This document shows, one piece after another, positions 10,010 to 22,586 of a stretch of 64,000 bases of DNA. Numbering within the stretch: the first letter of the stretch is position 1; the number at the start of each line of letters is the position of its first letter. The stretch spans positions 1-64,000 of the forward strand of contig VBLC01000038.1 in NCBI GenBank assembly GCA_005879315.1, in the 5' to 3' direction. Position numbers and translations under genes: made by a program. The DNA is from Deltaproteobacteria bacterium. Lineage in GTDB: Bacteria; Myxococcota; Myxococcia; Myxococcales; 40CM-4-68-19. The notes beneath the pieces were generated by a model. That model worked only from the letters and a program-made list of their open reading frames with translations. It had not been told where the DNA came from and did not search any database.

Positions 10010-13000
10010 GCGCCGCTTGCGCAAAGGCCTCGCGTCGGGAGGCGAGAGCGCGTCGAGATCGTCCACCAGCTGGATGCCCTGCAGCTCGAGCTTGCTGCGC
10101 TCGAGCTGTCGCTTGAGCTCTCTTGTGGGCGTGAGCAACAGAGACTTGTCGCCCAGCTCGAAGACGTGAAGTTCCAGGTGCGGCCCGGTCGAGGCCAGCA
10201 GCCGTCCGTCCGGGCTGAAGGCGACCGCGCGCGTCTCCTGCGCGCGCTCGAGCTGCGAGACCTGCCGGCCGGTGGCCGCGTCCCAGAGGCGGACGGTGCC
10301 GTCGGCGCTGGCCGAGGCGACCGTCTCTCCGTCGGGGGCGAAGGCGACCGACCAGACGCGGCCGCCGTGGCCGCTCCAGCTGCTGCGCAGCTTCCTTCTG
10401 CTCACGCTCCAGATGCGGATGACTTGATCGCGGCCGGAGGAGGCGAGCAGCGAAGCGTCCGGCGAGAAAGCGAGGGAGAGGACAGCCTCGGGCGATCCCT
10501 CGAGCTTGCCGACGGCGCGCCCGGTCTTGAGATCGAAGAGGCGGATCGATTTCTCTTCTCCGCCCGCCGCCAGGAGCTGGTTGTCGGCGGAGAAGGCCAC
10601 CGCCAGCACCGGCCCCATGTTGGTGGCGCTGAGCACCCGCCGCTGGACTCCGCCCGGCGCGCTCCACAGCCGGACGGTCCCGTCGCTGCTGCCGGTCCCG
10701 ACCGTCGCGCCGTCGGGCGCGAAGGCGACGCAGTTGACCAGATCGGCGTGGCCTTCGAGCGGCACGCGGTCGCCGCCGGCGAGCTCGAAGACGAAGGCGC
10801 TTTCCTCGTGGCCGGCGGCGGCGAGCATCTTTCCGTCTCGCGAGAAGGCGAGGGAGGAGACCGGCCCCTTGAGCAGATCCATCCCGCCGGCGATCTGCGC
10901 CTTGTCCCACAGGGAGATGTGGCCTGCTGCGTCTCCGACCGCCAGGCGCTGCGGAGAAAAAGCGAGCGCGGTGCCGCCGAGCGCTCCGGCGAGGCGCATC
11001 TCCCTGGCGCCCGGCGAGAGGTGCCAGAGCCGCAGACGGCCGTCGCGATTCGCCGAGGCGAGCGTCGCACCGTCGGCGGAGAGGGCAAGGGAGTTGACGG
11101 AATCTTCCCCCTCGAGCCGCGCTACCGGCGCTCGCGACCCAGGATCGACGAGGAGCACCGCCGCGTCTTGTCCGAGAGCGGCCACCGCGCCGCGCGCGGA
11201 GACGAGGGTGAGGATGGCGCCGTGCGAGGTGTTGATGCGGGACAGTTGTTGCCCCTCCAGCGAGAAGAAGCGCACGGTGCCGTCGTTGCTGGCCGAGACG
11301 ACTTCGCCGGGAGAGACGAAGGCGACGCGATTCGCGGGCTGGTGTCCCTCGCCGCGGATCAGCCGCATGCTGGAGGTCGAGAGCGTCCAGATCCGCAGCG
11401 TGCCGTCTTCGCCGCTCGACACCAGCTGCGCGCCATCGGGAGAGAAATCGACCGACGAGACCGCACCGGCGTGCCCTTCCAGCCGCGCGCGCGGCTGGAA
11501 GCCGTCCACCGACCAGAGCTGGATGGAACCCTCCGCGGCGGCGGTGGCGAGCATCTTTCCGTCGGCGGAGAAGGCGACGTCGCGCACCCGCGCCTCGCTC
11601 GTGAGCCGGGCCAGCCGCTCGCCGGCGGCGCTCCAGGCGAGGAGCTGCCGATCCTCGCCTGCGGAGATCAATGTCCGCCCGTCGGGAGAGAAGGCGAGGG
11701 CGGTGATCTTGCCCTCATGGCCCTCGAGCGAGCGCTGCGTGCGACCGCGGGAGTCGAGGAGTGCGATGCCGTGGTCGCTGAGCCCCGCCGCGAGCAGCGA
11801 TCCGTCCCGCGTCATCGCCAGCGCATCGACGCCGGAGGGCAGCTCGAGCCGCCAGAGAGGATCGATCTGCAGCGGCCCGCGTTGCGCCGTCCGCCAGCGC
11901 GCCTCGGCGGTGTCATCCTCCACCCGAGCGGCGGCCGCGTAGGCTGCGGCGCGCGACCAGCGCTGCTCGCGCGCCTCAGCCGCCGATTTTTCCAGCAGCG
12001 CCTGCGCCAGGTATCGGCGCGCCTCCTTGTTCTGCATCCAGATGTGCGCGCCCGCGCCGAGCAGGAGGAGGAGCGCCACGATCAAGGCGGCAGAGAGGAC
12101 GCCGTTCCGTGAGAGCCATTTGCGCGTCAGCTGCAGCGGCGTGTACTCGATGCCCTGCGCACGGCTGCCGGCGCGGAAGGCCTCGATGTCGGCTGCCAGC
12201 TCTCGCGCGCTCTTGTACCTTCGCGCCTTGTTGCGCTCCAGCGCGCGCTCGCAGATGAGCGCGAGCTCGCGGGGAATGTCCGGCGCGAGCGAGCGCACCG
12301 GCGGAACGTCGTCCTTGGCGATGCGGATGAGCAGCTGCACGGCGCTCTTCTCGACGAAGGGTGGGCGCCCGGAGAGGATCTCGTAGAGCACGGCGCCCAT
12401 GCAGAAGACGTCGCTCTGCTCGTCGATCTCGTTGATGTTGCCCAGCGCCTGCTCCGGGCTCATGTACGCGGGAGTGCCGAGGACGTCGCCCTCCTGCGTG
12501 ATGCGGCCGTCGAAGCGGTGGTCTACGAGGGGCGCGCGCAGCTCGTCGCCGGTCTCGTCGGCCGCGCCGCGGATCTTGGCGAGGCCCCAGTCGATGACCA
12601 CCGTCTCGCCGAAGGCGCCGAGGATGACGTTGGCGGGTTTGATGTCGCGGTGGATGACGCCGCGCTCGTGCGCGTAGGCGATGGTCTGGCAGAGCTGGAC
12701 GAAGTTGGAGAGCAGCTTGAGCCGGGCCCGGCCCTTCTCCTGCTGGAGGGCCTCGGCCAGGCTGCGGCCCCGCAAGAGGCGCATCGCGCAGTAGAGCTTG
12801 CCGTCGGCGCGGCGCCCGACTTCGTAGACCGGCACGACGCCGGGGTGCTCGAGCTGGCCGGCGACGCGCGCCTCGCGCAGGAAGCGCTGCTCCGCGTCGG
12901 CCGGGCCGCCGGGGAGCAGCTGCTTGAAGGCGACGTCGCGGCCCATCTGCCGGTCGTGCGCGACATAGACGATCGACTGCGCGCCGCGCGCGAGCTCGCT

Positions 13001-13132
13001 CTTGAAGATGTAGTGGCCGGGCTGCTCGTCGGCGAGCGTCTGCTCCTCGACCGCGAGAGCCTCGGCGAGCGTGGTCTCCGGGATGGTGGCGTCCAGCTCG
13101 CGCTGGATACGCTTCGGGACCTTTTCGGCCAT
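9989..13132 (-). CDS. Ser/Thr protein kinase with 14 WD40 repeats
   Basis: A 1047-residue protein. The kinase domain is at about 43-320: Lys70, HRD at 161-163, DWG in place of DFG at 181-183, and 'GTPAYMSPEQ' at 219-228. The Gly-rich loop is degenerate (ARGAQSIV, about 49-56). A transmembrane helix lies at 344-362. Residues from about 410 to 1000 hold 14 recognisable WD40 units of the 'VAFSPDGxxLAS..DGTVRLWD' type, enough for two seven-bladed propellers outside the membrane. A short basic, helical tail follows. The stop overlaps the end of the convergent LigD remnant by about 20 bp. Membrane sensor kinase with a protein-interaction ectodomain is the best reading; ligand and targets are unknown. 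Confidence 0.92.
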   Translation of the reverse strand: MAEKVPKRIQRELDATIPETTLAEALAVEEQTLADEQPGHYIFKSELARGAQSIVYVAHDRQMGRDVAFKQLLPGGPADAEQRFLREARVAGQLEHPGVVPVYEVGRRADGKLYCAMRLLRGRSLAEALQQEKGRARLKLLSNFVQLCQTIAYAHERGVIHRDIKPANVILGAFGETVVIDWGLAKIRGAADETGDELRAPLVDHRFDGRITQEGDVLGTPAYMSPEQALGNINEIDEQSDVFCMGAVLYEILSGRPPFVEKSAVQLLIRIAKDDVPPVRSLAPDIPRELALICERALERNKARRYKSARELAADIEAFRAGSRAQGIEYTPLQLTRKWLSRNGVLSAALIVALLLLLGAGAHIWMQNKEARRYLAQALLEKSAAEAREQRWSRAAAYAAAARVEDDTAEARWRTAQRGPLQIDPLWRLELPSGVDALAMTRDGSLLAAGLSDHGIALLDSRGRTQRSLEGHEGKITALAFSPDGRTLISAGEDRQLLAWSAAGERLARLTSEARVRDVAFSADGKMLATAAAEGSIQLWSVDGFQPRARLEGHAGAVSSVDFSPDGAQLVSSGEDGTLRIWTLSTSSMRLIRGEGHQPANRVAFVSPGEVVSASNDGTVRFFSLEGQQLSRINTSHGAILTLVSARGAVAALGQDAAVLLVDPGSRAPVARLEGEDSVNSLALSADGATLASANRDGRLRLWHLSPGAREMRLAGALGGTALAFSPQRLAVGDAAGHISLWDKAQIAGGMDLLKGPVSSLAFSRDGKMLAAAGHEESAFVFELAGGDRVPLEGHADLVNCVAFAPDGATVGTGSSDGTVRLWSAPGGVQRRVLSATNMGPVLAVAFSADNQLLAAGGEEKSIRLFDLKTGRAVGKLEGSPEAVLSLAFSPDASLLASSGRDQVIRIWSVSRRKLRSSWSGHGGRVWSVAFAPDGETVASASADGTVRLWDAATGRQVSQLERAQETRAVAFSPDGRLLASTGPHLELHVFELGDKSLLLTPTRELKRQLERSKLELQGIQLVDDLDALSPPDARPLRKRRSSFPAP

Positions 13133-13176
13133 GACGATTCAGTCTGCCACGACCGCGCCTGCGGCTCCCAAAAGAT

Positions 13177-15495
<2,319 letters not shown>

Positions 15496-15549
15496 CGTGA
15501 ACGAACGTAAGACCGGCACAAGCCGTGTCAAACGCATCTCCAATTTCAA
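15496..15549 (-). promoter_or_regulatory. possible lon promoter
   Basis: On the minus strand a perfect TTGACA lies at 15531-15526, followed after 16 bases by TACGTT, a weak match to a -10 hexamer. A start about seven bases further on would fall next to the lon ATG, implying a leaderless or very short leader. No ribosome-binding site is seen before that ATG, which fits. The -10 match is poor, so this is tentative. Confidence 0.25.
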
Positions 15550-15654
15550 ATTTTGCGGATATCGAAGCGCGCAACGGCGCCTCGCTACTTACTTTCGATG
15601 CCGATCGCCGCGGCCGGATTCGCCCGGCAAGCCTGCTCGTGCGTCGGGCGAGAG

Positions 15655-16260
15655 CTACGTCATCGAGGCGGCGCCGGTCGGGCCGCCGCCTTCGCCCATC
15701 TGCTGCGCCATCTTGGCGGCGAAGTCCTGTCCGGCCTTGCGCATCTCGTCTTCGGTCATGTCTTTGACGTGGGTGGAGATCATCCACATCTGTCCGAACG
15801 GATCGGTGACCCCGCCCATCCGGTCGCCCCAGAACATGTCCGACACGGGCATGGTCGGCTTCGCACCGGCCTGCACGGCTTTGTTGAAGGTGGAGTCGAC
15901 GTCCCGGACGTAGAGCTGCAGCGAGGCGGTGGGCTTGCCACCGAGCGAGACCGCGACGGCGCCGCCCATCGGCGACTCGTCATTCAGGTAGACGATGGCG
16001 TCTCCAATGCGCAGCTCGGCGTGCCAGACGCCTCTGCCGTCCGGCGCCATCATCCGCATCAGCTCCTGCGCGCCGAACGCCCGCTTGTAGAAGTCGATGG
16101 CCGCACCCGAATCCTTGAAGACGAGGTTGGCGATGACGTCCTGTGAGTGCGTCGGTTTGTAGGAGATCTTTTTCGGCGCAGAGGAGCGCGCCTTTGCGCT
16201 GCGCTTTGCGGACTTGGCTGCGGACTTTTTCGCCGTCTTCTTCGCCGCCTTCTTGGCCAT
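15655..16260 (-). CDS. VOC-family (PhnB/glyoxalase-like) protein with Lys/Ala-rich N-terminal tail
   Basis: A 201-residue protein. Residues 1-36 are a basic, alanine-rich tail with repeated KAAKK/KSAK units, like histone H1 or AlgP tails. Residues 40-165 form one VOC module of the PhnB type ('PTHSQDVIANLVFKDSGAAI', 'FYKRAFGAQELMRM', 'HAELRIGDAIVYLNDE', 'GVTDPFGQMWMISTHV'). The last 30 residues are an amphipathic helix and a Gly-rich end. PhnB-like proteins are usually small metal-binding enzymes or antibiotic-binding proteins with undefined substrates. The tail suggests DNA or polyanion association (inference). Confidence 0.82.
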   Translation of the reverse strand: MAKKAAKKTAKKSAAKSAKRSAKARSSAPKKISYKPTHSQDVIANLVFKDSGAAIDFYKRAFGAQELMRMMAPDGRGVWHAELRIGDAIVYLNDESPMGGAVAVSLGGKPTASLQLYVRDVDSTFNKAVQAGAKPTMPVSDMFWGDRMGGVTDPFGQMWMISTHVKDMTEDEMRKAGQDFAAKMAQQMGEGGGPTGAASMT

Positions 16261-16383
16261 GGTCGTCTTTCCCGTCGGGAGAGGGGGCGTATTCGTTCAC
16301 GGGATAGGCGGTTGGTCAAGCGGCGCGGCGGGCGAGCCCTCGAGTTCCTCCCCCTCGGCCTGCCGGAGGCCGTCCCTCGAAAA

Positions 16384-18102
16384 ATGCGGTCACTGTCCGC
16401 AGCCGCGCTCCCGCCGCAGATTCCCGACGTGCGTTATCTCGTTCTCGCCACCGACTACGACGGGACGCTCGCCGCCGACGGCAAGGTGCGCGCCGAGGCC
16501 ATCAAGGCGGTCAAGCGCCTGCGCGAAAGCGGCCGCAAGACGGTCCTGGTCACCGGCCGCGAGCTGGACGACCTCAAGACCGTCTTCGATCGCCTCGACA
16601 TCTTCGACCGCGTCGTCGCCGAGAACGGCGCGCTGCTCTACCGGCCGCAGACCAAGGAAGAGATGCTCCTCGCCGAGCCGCCTCCCCTGGAGCTGTACGA
16701 GCGCCTGCGCGCGCGCGGCGTGCGGCCTCTGTCGCGCGGCCGGGCCATCGTCGCCACCCGCGAGCCGCACGAGGTCGACGCGGTCGAGGTGGTGCGCGAG
16801 ATGGGCCTCGAGCATCAGATCATCTTCAACAAGGGCGCGGTCATGCTCCTGCCGCCGGGCGTGAACAAGCAGACGGGCCTCGCCGCCGCGCTCGACGAGC
16901 TCTGCCTCTCGCTGCGCAACACCGTCTCGGTCGGCGATGCCGAAAACGACCATGCCCTGCTCGCCGCCAGCGAATGCGGCGTGGCGGTGGCCAACGCCAT
17001 CCCCTCGCTCAAAGAGCGCGCCGACCTGGTCACCCGCGGCGCGCGCGGCGAAGGAGTCGAAGAGCTGATCGAGCGCATCCTCGAGGACGATCTCCGCTCG
17101 GTGGTCGACGCCCGCCACGCCCTCTTGCTCGGGGTGCGCCGCAACGGCAGCGAGGTGCGCATCGCTCCGGCGGGCCGGCGCGTTCTCTTCGCCGGACCTT
17201 CGGGCAGCGGCAAGACGACCGCGGCGACGGGATTTCTCGAGCGTGTCATGGGGGCCGGCTACCAGTGCTGCATCGTCGATCCCGAGGGCGATTACCAGGA
17301 GTACGAAGGCGTCGTTTGCATCGGCACGCGCGACCGCGCGCCCGCGGTGGAGGAAGTCCTCGAGCTCTTGCAGAAGCCGCAGAACCACGTGGCGGTCAAT
17401 CTGCTCGGCGTTCCCTTGCCCGACCGGCCTGCGCTTTTCGCCAGCCTCCTGCTTCGCCTGCAGGAGATGCGCAGCCGGAGCGGGCGGCCGCACTGGATCG
17501 TCATCGACGAGGCGCACCATCTCCTTCCCGCCGCCTGGCGGCCGGCGCCGCTGACGCTGCCGCGCGAGCTGGGCGGCGTCTTGCTCATCACCGTGCACCC
17601 GGAGAGCGTCTCGCCGGCGATCCTGGCGGCGCTCGACATCGTCCTGGCGGTGGGCGAGGCGCCGGAGGAGACGCTGCGGCCGTTCCTGCGCGGGCGCGAG
17701 CCCGCGAGGGTGGAGCTCGGACCCGACGAGGTCCTCAGCTGGTCGAACGGCCAGATCGAGCCGTTGAAGCTCGTGCCGGGCAAGGCGCAGCGCCGGCGCC
17801 ACCAGCGCAAGTACGCGGCGGGCGACCTTCAAGATCAGGCCTTCGTCTTCCGCGGACCGAAAGGGAAGCTGCGCCTGCGGGCGCGGAACCTGTCGCTCTT
17901 CTTGCAGATGGCCGAGGGGGTCGATGAGGAGACCTGGCTGCACCACCTCCGGCAGGGCGACTACTCGCGCTGGTTCCGCGAGGTGATCAAGGACGAGGCG
18001 CTGGCGGCGGCGGCGGAGGAGCAGGAAAAGAGGAAGGACGCTGACGAGAGCCTGCGCGGGATCCGCGAGGCGATCGAGCAGCGTTACACTCTCGCTGAGT
18101 GA
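16384..18102 (+). CDS. HAD-IIB phosphatase fused to a HerA-like P-loop ATPase
   Basis: A 572-residue two-domain protein. Residues 17-235 are a Cof/SPP-type HAD hydrolase: motif I 'DYDGT' at 24-28, motif II 'VTGRE' at 56-60, and motif IV 'GDAENDHALL' at 184-193. Residues 255-470 are a P-loop NTPase: Walker A 'GPSGSGKT' at 271-278, 'VDPEGDYQEY' typical of HerA/VirB4-like ATPases, and Walker B 'WIVIDEAHH' at 371-379. The remaining about 100 residues are basic and helical ('WLHHLRQGDYSRWFREVIKD'). All catalytic motifs of both halves appear intact. ATG 16384 is used; a GTG at 16430 directly before the HAD domain is in another frame. The joint role is unknown. Confidence 0.83.
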   Translation: MRSLSAAALPPQIPDVRYLVLATDYDGTLAADGKVRAEAIKAVKRLRESGRKTVLVTGRELDDLKTVFDRLDIFDRVVAENGALLYRPQTKEEMLLAEPPPLELYERLRARGVRPLSRGRAIVATREPHEVDAVEVVREMGLEHQIIFNKGAVMLLPPGVNKQTGLAAALDELCLSLRNTVSVGDAENDHALLAASECGVAVANAIPSLKERADLVTRGARGEGVEELIERILEDDLRSVVDARHALLLGVRRNGSEVRIAPAGRRVLFAGPSGSGKTTAATGFLERVMGAGYQCCIVDPEGDYQEYEGVVCIGTRDRAPAVEEVLELLQKPQNHVAVNLLGVPLPDRPALFASLLLRLQEMRSRSGRPHWIVIDEAHHLLPAAWRPAPLTLPRELGGVLLITVHPESVSPAILAALDIVLAVGEAPEETLRPFLRGREPARVELGPDEVLSWSNGQIEPLKLVPGKAQRRRHQRKYAAGDLQDQAFVFRGPKGKLRLRARNLSLFLQMAEGVDEETWLHHLRQGDYSRWFREVIKDEALAAAAEEQEKRKDADESLRGIREAIEQRYTLAE

Positions 18103-18165
18103 AAATCAGGCGGCGCTGCGAAGGCAGATGCCGCTCATCCTGTGATCTTGTCCGCTCGTTCTCGC

Positions 18166-20094
18166 TTATCGTCTGCGGCGCTTGAGGAGCGAACTCAAGA
18201 GGACTGCGATTGTTGCCACAAGAGGCTCTCCCGCCGTTCCACAACCGAAACGTGGGGCATTAGAATTATCGACGCTAACATGCGCCAATGCGATTCCTCG
18301 CGCTGATCCGGACGTTCCGACAACCGCAAAAGTCTTCGAGCCGATTGTGGTCGCGTCAGCGGAGGCTGTCAGCACCAACGTAGAGGTTGCACCCGTCTCA
18401 ACACGCGGTGGCACAAAATTCGCTGTGAAGCCCCGAGGAAGACCCTCCGCAGTTAGGTCGAGCGCGACTGCATGCCCGGTCACGGGGGTGGTATCCACGG
18501 CGAACGAAATAGATTGACCCGTTCGAAGGCTTCCGAGCAGCGGCGTGACGCTTAGGGTAAATGAATCTTGCGGACCGCACCCCGGTAGCTGGAACGCGGT
18601 GATTCGTGTACCAGGTCCAGCCTCCGAGGCGTATTCTGCCGTGGACCAGAAAGTGCAATCATCCACTGGGTCAGCCCGCATCGACGCATAATCACCCCAG
18701 CGGAGACTCTGTGCTTGCGAAGCGATCCCAGGATAGGCGTTGTTCTCACGAAGCGTCAGTACGCCAAGTGGGTCATTTGCGAGGCGCCCTGCGAATCGAA
18801 TCGATGGATATACGGAGGAGGAGGAAACACTGTAAGCAAGAGCAATGTTTCCTGCCTTGTCCGCGGCGATCGAAGGCATCCATCGGTTCGCATCTGGCGG
18901 ACCGAACGTGCCTTGCTGGATCATCGACACGTCGCCGGTCGCATTTACTCGAAGCTCGTACCATCGAATCCCGACGACCCCACTTGCCTCCGCACCATGT
19001 GCGATGAAGATCGATTCCCGGTTACCGAAGTTTCGGTAGCTGACTCGGTTCATGACCGTGGTTCCCATTGTCTCGAGTGTCTGGGAAGTGTCGGGCTGCG
19101 GCACGCAGCCTGCGCAAGCAAACGACCAGGTAGCGACTGGCACCGAGACCCTTGCGCTTAGCTGCGAATTCGACGGTGATTGCCAGTCGAGCTTGAGACG
19201 ATACAAGCCGAGCCCATCACCGAACATCGGAGCTTCGACCAAGTACACCGGTGCACCGGTTGGAGGGAGCATTGACCCTTGCAAACTAGCCGCCATTGGG
19301 TGTGCCCGGCCAGCCTGAAAGCACTGCTGCGTTGCTCCCTGACCTGATAGCATGGCCGAGCGATCGAGGGCGCAGACAAGCGGCCCGGAATTATAGGTTG
19401 CGGTGGTCTCCAGACCAGTCGTCAAGACATACGCGTTCGGCCACAGTGTCAACTTTCCATAGTCGTTGTGGCTGGGATAATCGAATTGATAGCGAAACCA
19501 GCCACCCGTTGGATCACCAGTTCGTGAGACGGCGATGCATTGGTGGCCGTCGGCAGCTTGTTTGAACCACGCCTGATGAGAAAGTATCCAGCGATCCGAA
19601 AGCGAATCGTATAGAACGATGGGATCGCCTCCGTCGATGTCGCCGCATACCCCAGCAAATCCTTGCCACATGGCAATGGTTAGAGCGGGGCCGAAGACGA
19701 GCTGGCCATTCTTTGAGAACACCCCGAACGCAGAGTTCACGACCTCGACGAAATGATTTGGGCCTACGTCGCCATTCGCATCCGGCGGAAAGGCGCCGGG
19801 GTAACCCAAACCCACGCCGATACCCTCGAATGAAATTATCGGGGCCGCAATAAGAGACGTGGGTAAGGAATCCTGCAGCACTGGATCTGCGCCAACCGCA
19901 TCAGGTGCAACGAAGGTGGATCGAATCCCAACCTCTTCGTCTCCGTCATGGACAGAACCGGATGGCGCACGCGGCGCAAGCAGAGGGAGCTTCTCAATTA
20001 CATCGCGATGCGCCTCACGCGCGACAAGAACAGGACCTTGCGCTGATCGCAGCGCGCTGAGGCCAATCAACGAGGCGATCAGAACAACAGCCAC
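18166..20094 (-). CDS. secreted beta-propeller-like protein with MYXO-CTERM-like tail
   Basis: A 642-residue exported protein starting at GTG 20094, with a hydrophobic N-terminus (1-20). The region 95-520 carries motifs of a widespread unnamed secreted family: 'GDVGPNHFVEVVNSAFGVFS', 'GDPIVLYDSLSDRWILS', 'CIAVSRTGDPTGGWFRYQFD', 'NDYGKLTLWPNAY'. Residues 525-610 look like an Ig-type domain. The C-terminus reads 'RFGCGTAGE', then a hydrophobic helix, then KRRRR: the Gly-Cys / TM / Arg-cluster layout of MYXO-CTERM sorting signals. Base composition is visibly lower in G+C than the neighbours and third positions are less biased, suggesting acquisition or relaxed selection. It probably ends on the cell surface. 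Confidence 0.8.
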   Translation of the reverse strand: MAVVLIASLIGLSALRSAQGPVLVAREAHRDVIEKLPLLAPRAPSGSVHDGDEEVGIRSTFVAPDAVGADPVLQDSLPTSLIAAPIISFEGIGVGLGYPGAFPPDANGDVGPNHFVEVVNSAFGVFSKNGQLVFGPALTIAMWQGFAGVCGDIDGGDPIVLYDSLSDRWILSHQAWFKQAADGHQCIAVSRTGDPTGGWFRYQFDYPSHNDYGKLTLWPNAYVLTTGLETTATYNSGPLVCALDRSAMLSGQGATQQCFQAGRAHPMAASLQGSMLPPTGAPVYLVEAPMFGDGLGLYRLKLDWQSPSNSQLSARVSVPVATWSFACAGCVPQPDTSQTLETMGTTVMNRVSYRNFGNRESIFIAHGAEASGVVGIRWYELRVNATGDVSMIQQGTFGPPDANRWMPSIAADKAGNIALAYSVSSSSVYPSIRFAGRLANDPLGVLTLRENNAYPGIASQAQSLRWGDYASMRADPVDDCTFWSTAEYASEAGPGTRITAFQLPGCGPQDSFTLSVTPLLGSLRTGQSISFAVDTTPVTGHAVALDLTAEGLPRGFTANFVPPRVETGATSTLVLTASADATTIGSKTFAVVGTSGSARGIALAHVSVDNSNAPRFGCGTAGEPLVATIAVLLSSLLKRRRR

Positions 20095-20259
20095 GGACCG
20101 AATCTATCCACGAACGGTTCAAGCGTAGGAGTGCCAGGCGTAGGAATGCGGCTGTCATCTATCGCACTCTTCGAGCTCAGATTCTGTTGATCAGATTGCG
20201 CCCGGTGCCGAGGCGTCGCGCGAGACTCATCATTTCGAAACCGGTACCTCAAGTCACAC
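20095..20259. other. intergenic region, lower G+C
   Basis: 165 bp between two minus-strand genes that shares the lower G+C of the MYXO-CTERM gene. It should contain that gene's promoter, but no convincing -35/-10 pair, hairpin or RNA gene stands out. Confidence 0.35.
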
Positions 20260-21681
<1,422 letters not shown>

Positions 21682-21740
21682 CAGGCGCCTCTATCACCAG
21701 GCAGGCCGCGCCGGAAGGTCGGCCGGGCGATAATCGCCTC

Positions 21741-22586
21741 ATGCTGCTCCGGCTGGTGCCCGGGTTCCGCCGGGCGATGGATCTCTCGCTGGTGCTCGAC
21801 GCCGAGGGCATCGTCCATGAGCTGCGCTCGGTGGCCGAGGAGAAGTGGGCGCTGGTCGTGAGCGACGACGACGCGGCGCGCGCCGAGGCGGCGCTCACGG
21901 CGTTCGAGCGCGAGAATCCGCCGGCGCAGCGCAAGCGCTCGACCCTGCTGCCGCTGGCCGACGGCATCGTCGCAGGGCTCGTGTTCGGGCTCTCGCTTCT
22001 CGCGCTGCACATCTGGACCGGTCCCGAGTCTGCGGGGAGCACCTGGTTCGCTCGCGGCAGCGCGGAAGCGGAGAAGATCGTCGGCGGCGAGTGGTGGCGC
22101 GCGATCACTGCGCTCACTCTGCATGCCGACGCGGCTCATGCCGCGGGCAACGCTGCGCTGGGAGGACTGCTGCTGGCGATCCTGGCGAGAATGTTCGGCG
22201 CCGGCGTGGCGAGCTGGCTAGTCCTGCTCGCGGGCGCGGCGGGAACTTTTCTCGCGGCGGGGTTGCTGCAGCACAGCTTCGTCTCGGTCGGGGCCTCGAC
22301 GGCAGTCTTTGGCGCGCTCGGAGCGCTCGCCGCGGCGCAGGCGACCGATCCTGGGCAAAGGCGGCGCGCCTGGGTGCCGCTCGGGGCGGGGCTGGCGCTG
22401 CTCGGATTTCTCGGCACCGGCAAGCGCGCCGATTTTGCCGGCCACCTCTGCGGATTTCTCGCCGGAGTGGCGCTCGGATTGCTCGCGGCGCGGCTCCCCC
22501 GCTGGCGCAATCGCGCGGGACAGGCGGCGCTCGCCCTCGCTGCTGCGGCGGTGCCGGTTTGCGCCTGGTGGCGCGCTCACTCCTGA
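21741..22586 (+). CDS. rhomboid-family intramembrane serine protease
   Basis: A 281-residue rhomboid. Residues 1-65 form a cytosolic N-terminal domain. Six or so membrane helices follow from about 70. The catalytic Ser186 lies in 'VSVGASTAVFG' (GxSxxxFG) and His235 in 'DFAGHLCGFLAG'. The conserved 'HAAGN' (133-137) supplies the oxyanion-side His and Asn. The His is followed by GFLAGVALG, as usual. It cleaves transmembrane substrates inside the bilayer; the natural substrate is unknown, although the MYXO-CTERM protein about 1.7 kb away is a type of substrate handled by rhombosortase-like enzymes in myxobacteria (inference). Its 3' end overlaps the convergent amidohydrolase by 10 bp. Confidence 0.9.
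   Translation: MLLRLVPGFRRAMDLSLVLDAEGIVHELRSVAEEKWALVVSDDDAARAEAALTAFERENPPAQRKRSTLLPLADGIVAGLVFGLSLLALHIWTGPESAGSTWFARGSAEAEKIVGGEWWRAITALTLHADAAHAAGNAALGGLLLAILARMFGAGVASWLVLLAGAAGTFLAAGLLQHSFVSVGASTAVFGALGALAAAQATDPGQRRRAWVPLGAGLALLGFLGTGKRADFAGHLCGFLAGVALGLLAARLPRWRNRAGQAALALAAAAVPVCAWWRAHS

Noticed and set aside
10166-12112. Long open frame of 648 codons opposite the WD40 kinase
   Set aside because: It is the antisense reading of a GC-rich gene; its product is Arg/Glu/Gly/Pro-rich without motifs, while the minus strand encodes clear kinase and WD40 sequence.
20095-20259. Mobile-element end beside the lower-GC gene
   Set aside because: I found no terminal inverted repeats, target duplication, transposase or integrase sequence.
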